From Acinetobacter variabilis (GTDB taxonomy: Bacteria > Pseudomonadota > Gammaproteobacteria > Pseudomonadales > Moraxellaceae), in NCBI RefSeq assembly GCF_000369625.1, contig NZ_KB850113.1:628641-692640 (forward strand): a stretch of 64,000 nt of DNA, written 5' to 3'. Each line of letters begins with the position of its first letter. The first letter of the stretch is position 1. This document shows, piece after piece, positions 60,752-64,000 of this stretch. Under the pieces are notes generated by a model, which was not told where the DNA came from, made no database searches, and saw nothing but the letters and a program-made list of their open reading frames with translations. The position numbers were made by a program, and so were the translations under genes.

Positions 60752-61068
60752 TATTTATGTGGGCGGTCGAGCTCCGCCTGGGCGAAAAAAGCGGCTGCTT
60801 TACGTAGAATTTCATTGGCACGCTTTAATTCTTTAATTTCACGTTCCATTTGCTTCATTTTTTCTTGATCAGATATCTGTTGTACTTTAATAGGATTTTG
60901 CTGATCTAAATGCTTTTGATGCCTGGCACGTAGTGTTTCAGGAGTACAACCAATCTTAGGCGCAATTGCTGTGATTGCAGCCCAATTCGATGGATAATCT
61001 TTTTCAGATTCAATCAATAATTGAACCGCTCTTTCTCTGATTTCAGGGGTATATTTTAATTTTGTCAT
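60751..61068 (-). CDS. IS3-family transposase OrfA
   Basis: A 105-residue helix-turn-helix protein binding the IS ends. The start TKLKYTPEIRERAVQLLIES, the WAAITAIAPKIGCTPETLRARHQKH HTH and the Leu-zipper-like KMKQMEREIKELKRANEILRKAAAFFAQAE are typical of IS3-family OrfA. The ATG at 61068 is chosen over the longer frame to 61095. The stop TAA shares a base with the orfB ATG; a TTTTTTC run near the end could allow the -1 slip that makes OrfAB in active members. The gene is intact, but with orfB broken it cannot move the element. Confidence 0.9.
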   Translation of the reverse strand: MTKLKYTPEIRERAVQLLIESEKDYPSNWAAITAIAPKIGCTPETLRARHQKHLDQQNPIKVQQISDQEKMKQMEREIKELKRANEILRKAAAFFAQAELDRPHK

Positions 61069-61134
61069 CGAACCTTGCGAAGCAGCGCTTCTCACTCAGA
61101 ATATTGACTCTCCGACAAACCCGGTACGGTTCAG

Positions 61135-61245
61135 TTTTGTAGATTAAAGCAATTTAGAGGAATAGCTACTCGATATGACAAGCTCAAAAGAAATTATCAA
61201 AGTGCTGTTGCCTTAGCCTGTATATTTTTATGGCTACCTTTATAG
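61135..61245 (+). pseudogene. C-terminal remnant of an IS5-family transposase
   Basis: From 61135 the plus strand reads FCRLKQFRGIATRYDKLKRN then YQSAVALACIFLWLPL and a TAG. RFRGIATRYDKL is the well-known end of IS5-family transposases. The front part is missing: the IS3 element borders it, and nothing like it lies to the left, so the IS3 element inserted into an older IS5-family copy and the left half has since been lost. Confidence 0.85.
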
Positions 61246-61253
61246 GTTTAATT

Positions 61254-61679
61254 ATGAACAGTAAATGTCAACAGACCCTAATTGGTCTTGGGGCTATGCT
61301 TGTGTCAGGTTCAGTGTTCGCAACAATTGAACAGACTATTGTGAAACTATCTTTAGGGGAATTAAAAGGCCGTTATGCTTTGGATTGTTCAAAAGAGAAA
61401 GCTCATAATCTATCTTATGTTATTGGTGAAAAAAGCATTTTGCGCTTGATTTCTGCTAAACAAAAGCGTGCTTTATTAAAGTCAATTGAGCCTAAGTCTG
61501 AAAAATCTTTTGACGATTATCAATATATAACTACCGCCGAGTACCAGGGGGCTACGGTAGATTTCTACCAGAAAGATCATCAAAACTATGCGCGTGTTTT
61601 AAATACCAGTCTAAGTAATTCATTAGGTCCAAAAAACAAGCAGATGTTAATACAGTGCAAAACTGAAGCTAAATCCTGA
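61254..61679 (+). CDS. Small secreted protein of unknown function
   Basis: A 141-residue protein with a Sec signal peptide (NSKCQQTLIGLGAMLVSGSVFA). The mature part is basic and has Cys in RYALDCSKEKA and LIQCKTE, which could pair in the periplasm. No family is recognised. The ATG at 61254 lies nine bases past the IS5 remnant's stop; the frame stays open to 61230, inside the remnant, which is not used. Its original promoter may have been replaced when the IS elements landed upstream. Confidence 0.72.
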   Translation: MNSKCQQTLIGLGAMLVSGSVFATIEQTIVKLSLGELKGRYALDCSKEKAHNLSYVIGEKSILRLISAKQKRALLKSIEPKSEKSFDDYQYITTAEYQGATVDFYQKDHQNYARVLNTSLSNSLGPKNKQMLIQCKTEAKS

Positions 61680-61689
61680 TATCTAAAAA

Positions 61690-61712
61690 GACCAGCAGTT
61701 GCTGGTTTTTTT
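61690..61712 (+). terminator. Terminator after the secreted protein gene
   Basis: ACCAGC/GCTGGT stem with an AGTT loop, followed by seven T. Confidence 0.8.
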
Positions 61713-61825
61713 AACAATATAGAAATAACCGCAGAAAAAGTCTTGAAAACTTTTCTTAAAACTTTATGAAAAATAATGCTTAGGTTAAGATGAGCCATCA
61801 TTTGTAAAAGCATTCTAGAAGACCT

Positions 61826-63247
61826 ATGCAACCATTTGTTCTATATAACTCAGAGCAACGTAAAAAAGTAGAATTTGTGCCTCGTAAAGAAGGTCAGATT
61901 GATCTGTATGTTTGTGGGATGACGGTCTATGACTACTGTCATATTGGACATGCACGCACGGTGGTTGCATTTGACTATATTATTCGTTTCTTGCGTAGTC
62001 AGGGCTGGAAGGTTAAATACATACGCAATATCACTGACATTGACGACAAGATTATTAAACGTGCCAATGAAAATGGGGAAAGCATTTCATCACTGACCAG
62101 CCGTTTTATTGATGCCATGAATGAAGACTTTGCCAAATTAGGCTGTCTTGCACCGGATGAAGCACCAAAAGCCACTGATTACATCAATCAGATGCAAAAC
62201 ATGATTGGTACGCTGGTGGAAAAAGGGACTGCATATCCGGCAAATAATGGCGATGTTTACTTCGAGGTTGAAAAATTCGCCAAATACGGGCGTCTCTCAG
62301 GCCGTAAACTGGAAGATATGCAGGCAGGCGCTTCTGAACGTGTAGACGTCGAAGTTGAGAAAAAACATCCGTTTGACTTTGTGCTGTGGAAACATGCCAA
62401 AGAAAATGAACCGTCTTGGGCTTCACCATGGGGCAATGGTCGTCCAGGCTGGCATATTGAATGTTCAGCCATGTCTACCTGCTGCCTCGGCAATCATTTT
62501 GATATTCATGGCGGTGGCGCTGACTTAAGCTTCCCGCATCATGAAAACGAGATTGCACAGTCTGAAGCAGCGACAGGTGAACAGTATGTGAACTACTGGA
62601 TGCATGCCGGCTTCATCAATGTTGATGGCGAAAAAATGTCGAAGTCTTTGGGTAACTTCTTCACCATCCGTGATGTGATTGAAAAATTCCATCCGGAAGT
62701 GGTGCGTTACTTTATCGTATCTTCACACTACCGCAGCCCGGTGAACTATTCAGATGTAGCTTTAAAAGAAGCGAAAAATACGCTAATGCGTTTCTATCAT
62801 TCTTTCAAAGCTTATCAGGCAGTATATGGCGAACAGCTGGTTGATACGTTAGATCAAGACTTTGTTGAGCGTTTTAATACGGCAATGCGAGATGACTTCA
62901 ATACGCCAGAAGCCATTGCTGTATTATTTGAACTGAATAAAGAGCTGAACCGTGCGGTAAAAGACCAGAATCAGGAGCAGGCTACTGTTTATTATTCCAC
63001 TTTGCGCCATCTCACCAATATTCTGGGTCTGGTACAGCACAATGTCGACGAATTCTTAAAGTCTGATATTGGTCAGGAAGCTTTAGGCTTGTCTGAAGAG
63101 CAGATTGAAGATCTGATCCAGCAACGTAAAGATGCCAAAAAAGAGAAAAACTTTGCTCGTGCCGATGAAATCCGCCAGTCTTTATTAGAACAAGGGGTGG
63201 TGCTGGAAGATACCCGTCAAGGAACTGTATGGCGTCGTGCCGATTAA
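61826..63247 (+). CDS. cysS: Cysteinyl-tRNA synthetase
   Basis: Class I aminoacyl-tRNA synthetase charging tRNA-Cys. The zinc Cys of [20 protein letters not shown] and the HIGH box, the KMSKSLGNF signature and the C-terminal [29 protein letters not shown] are intact. The 473-residue length fits the family. ATG 61826 gives the usual MQPFVLYNS start. Immediately downstream are a tRNA-Gly promoter and gene. Confidence 0.97.
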   Translation: MQPFVLYNSEQRKKVEFVPRKEGQIDLYVCGMTVYDYCHIGHARTVVAFDYIIRFLRSQGWKVKYIRNITDIDDKIIKRANENGESISSLTSRFIDAMNEDFAKLGCLAPDEAPKATDYINQMQNMIGTLVEKGTAYPANNGDVYFEVEKFAKYGRLSGRKLEDMQAGASERVDVEVEKKHPFDFVLWKHAKENEPSWASPWGNGRPGWHIECSAMSTCCLGNHFDIHGGGADLSFPHHENEIAQSEAATGEQYVNYWMHAGFINVDGEKMSKSLGNFFTIRDVIEKFHPEVVRYFIVSSHYRSPVNYSDVALKEAKNTLMRFYHSFKAYQAVYGEQLVDTLDQDFVERFNTAMRDDFNTPEAIAVLFELNKELNRAVKDQNQEQATVYYSTLRHLTNILGLVQHNVDEFLKSDIGQEALGLSEEQIEDLIQQRKDAKKEKNFARADEIRQSLLEQGVVLEDTRQGTVWRRAD

Positions 63248-63271
63248 TTCGACAGTTGAATCAATAGAGAG

Positions 63272-63299
63272 TTGACAGTTAGCAGAAACTCTCTATAAT
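63272..63299 (+). promoter_or_regulatory. tRNA-Gly promoter
   Basis: Perfect TTGACA (63272-63277) and TATAAT (63294-63299) with a 16-base spacer, 13 bases before the tRNA-Gly. Confidence 0.85.
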
Positions 63300-63312
63300 T
63301 CACTCCCATATT

Positions 63313-63388
<76 letters not shown>

Positions 63389-63394
63389 AAATTC

Positions 63395-63426
63395 AAAAAA
63401 CCCTGATCGAAAGATTAGGGTTTTTT
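63395..63426 (+). terminator. Terminator after tRNA-Gly
   Basis: AAAAAACCCTGATC and GATTAGGGTTTTTT arms with a GAAA loop (one G-T pair), then T run. Confidence 0.85.
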
Positions 63427-63646
63427 ATTGCCTACGTAAAATAAAAAGGACAATCAAAACTGGTTTACCTAATGAAATTTTAAATAATGGAGAGTTTTCG
63501 GTCAGGGAAATTTTAGAACATTCTGTTTAAGTTTTATGAAAAGCTCTACATTTTGAAACCTGACATTTGCATAGATATGATAAAATTGCGAAAATTATTT
63601 TTTGCTAGACTGAGTCAACTCTGTATAGAGTTAAGGTAAACCTACT

Positions 63647-64000
63647 TTGAACCCACCAAATATGCCAAATCAAATAGACTTCCAGAAAGTTGCACTTGAA
63701 ACCTTGCGTATCGAAGAACAAGCATTACAGATTTTAGCCACGCAGATCGATGAGCGTTTTAGTCAGGCATGTGAAATTATCTTGCAGTGCAAAGGTCGTC
63801 TGGTGATTACCGGGATGGGGAAATCCGGGCATATTGGCCGTAAGATGGCGGCAACTTTTGCCTCTACGGGTACGCCTTCATTCTTCATGCACCCGGGCGA
63901 GGCAGGGCATGGTGATCTTGGAATGCTAGTACCGGGTGATGTACTGATTGCCATTTCAAACTCAGGCAAAAGCGATGAAATCATGATGCTGATGCCTTTG
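63647..64000 (+). CDS. kdsD: KpsF/GutQ family sugar-phosphate isomerase, KdsD-like (3' truncated)
   Basis: D-arabinose 5-phosphate isomerase, converting ribulose 5-phosphate to arabinose 5-phosphate for Kdo synthesis in lipopolysaccharide or lipooligosaccharide. The SIS domain is clear: CKGRLVITGMGKSGHIGRKMAATFASTGTPSFFMHPGEAGHGDLGML then AISNSGKSDEI, with the catalytic His and phosphate-binding Ser. The gene leaves the window at codon 118 of about 325. The TTG at 63647 has AAGG ten bases upstream; an ATG at 63662 lies 25 bases after that site and is a less likely start. Confidence 0.93.
   Translation, partial: MNPPNMPNQIDFQKVALETLRIEEQALQILATQIDERFSQACEIILQCKGRLVITGMGKSGHIGRKMAATFASTGTPSFFMHPGEAGHGDLGMLVPGDVLIAISNSGKSDEIMMLMPL

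Larger units (their letters stand above)
59785..61133 (-). mobile_element. IS3-family insertion sequence, decayed
   Basis: A 1349-base element bounded by perfect 25-base inverted repeats (59785-59809 and 61109-61133; they start TGAACCGTACC and end GGTACGGTTCA). It contains orfA (intact) and orfB (broken) in the order typical of IS3. Flanking bases (AGG to the left, GTT to the right) do not form a direct repeat, so the junctions have been altered since insertion. It looks unable to move by itself. Confidence 0.9.

Noticed and set aside
59785-61133. Insertion sequence as an active element
   Set aside because: orfB carries a nonsense codon and at least two frameshifts, and no target duplication is present.

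Overview
The window is a piece of a gammaproteobacterial chromosome, almost certainly Acinetobacter (Moraxellaceae). The basis is the moderately AT-rich DNA, short intergenic gaps with A/T-flanked hairpin terminators, gene families typical of that genus (DesT/DesC/DesB-like desaturase locus, DUF3144, DUF1615 lipoprotein, YedE-type transporter, CYTH/CHAD proteins), and protein sequences close to the gammaproteobacterial versions of RapA, DusB, TsaD, HemL and CysS. The species was not resolved.

Layout. 1-4.8 kb: a truncated GhrB-like dehydrogenase, a BepA-like M48 protease, a small secreted protein, then yqeY and rpsU facing tsaD. 5-11 kb: a GAF-GGDEF diguanylate cyclase, a lipoprotein, a DUF815 ATPase, and a patatin-like phospholipase whose 3' end overlaps a kinase-like gene. 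11.0-12.3 kb: a tRNA cluster with three nearly identical tRNA-Leu(UAG), one tRNA-Leu(CAG) and a divergent tRNA-Trp(CCA). 12.4-25 kb: metabolic genes (glyoxalase II, flavin reductase, PhzF, M16 peptidase, amidohydrolase) and two tandem CYTH proteins, the second with an eroded CHAD half. 25-25.8 kb: a gene-free stretch with two long inverted repeats. 25.8-31 kb: thiE, hemL, a GlcG/HbpS-like protein, two strongly AT-rich genes of unknown function, an orphan isochorismatase-like/carrier protein and an RluA-type synthase. 31.2-38.5 kb: rapA, an orphan PAAR protein, a hydrolase, and the desaturase locus (TetR regulator facing ferredoxin reductase plus desaturase). 38.5-50 kb: HAD phosphatase and DUF1615 lipoprotein, dusB, nitronate monooxygenase, a radical SAM/DUF4130 gene pair, YeeE/YedE transporter, an Ala-rich lipoprotein and metK. 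50-59.3 kb: a small pilin, transketolase, acetyltransferase, YceI, glutamine amidotransferase, GST, CDF efflux protein, a second desaturase and a PaaX-like regulator. 59.6-61.3 kb: a decayed IS3-family element flanked by an IS5-family transposase tail and what looks like the tail of another interrupted gene. 61.3-64 kb: a secreted protein, cysS, tRNA-Gly and the start of kdsD/kpsF.

Most of the window is ordinary core genome: translation (rpsU, tsaD, tRNAs, dusB, RluA family, cysS), cofactors (thiE, hemL, metK), central carbon (tkt) and membrane lipid desaturation. The parts least explained are the divergent tRNA-Trp, the AT-rich pair at 28.5-29.5 kb, the orphan carrier-protein fusion at 29.6 kb, the radical SAM pair at 43.7-45.7 kb, the paired CYTH proteins, the hairpin-rich gap at 25 kb and the truncated-gene debris beside the pilin and the insertion sequence. 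No CRISPR array, integrase, phage module or complete new defence system was seen.
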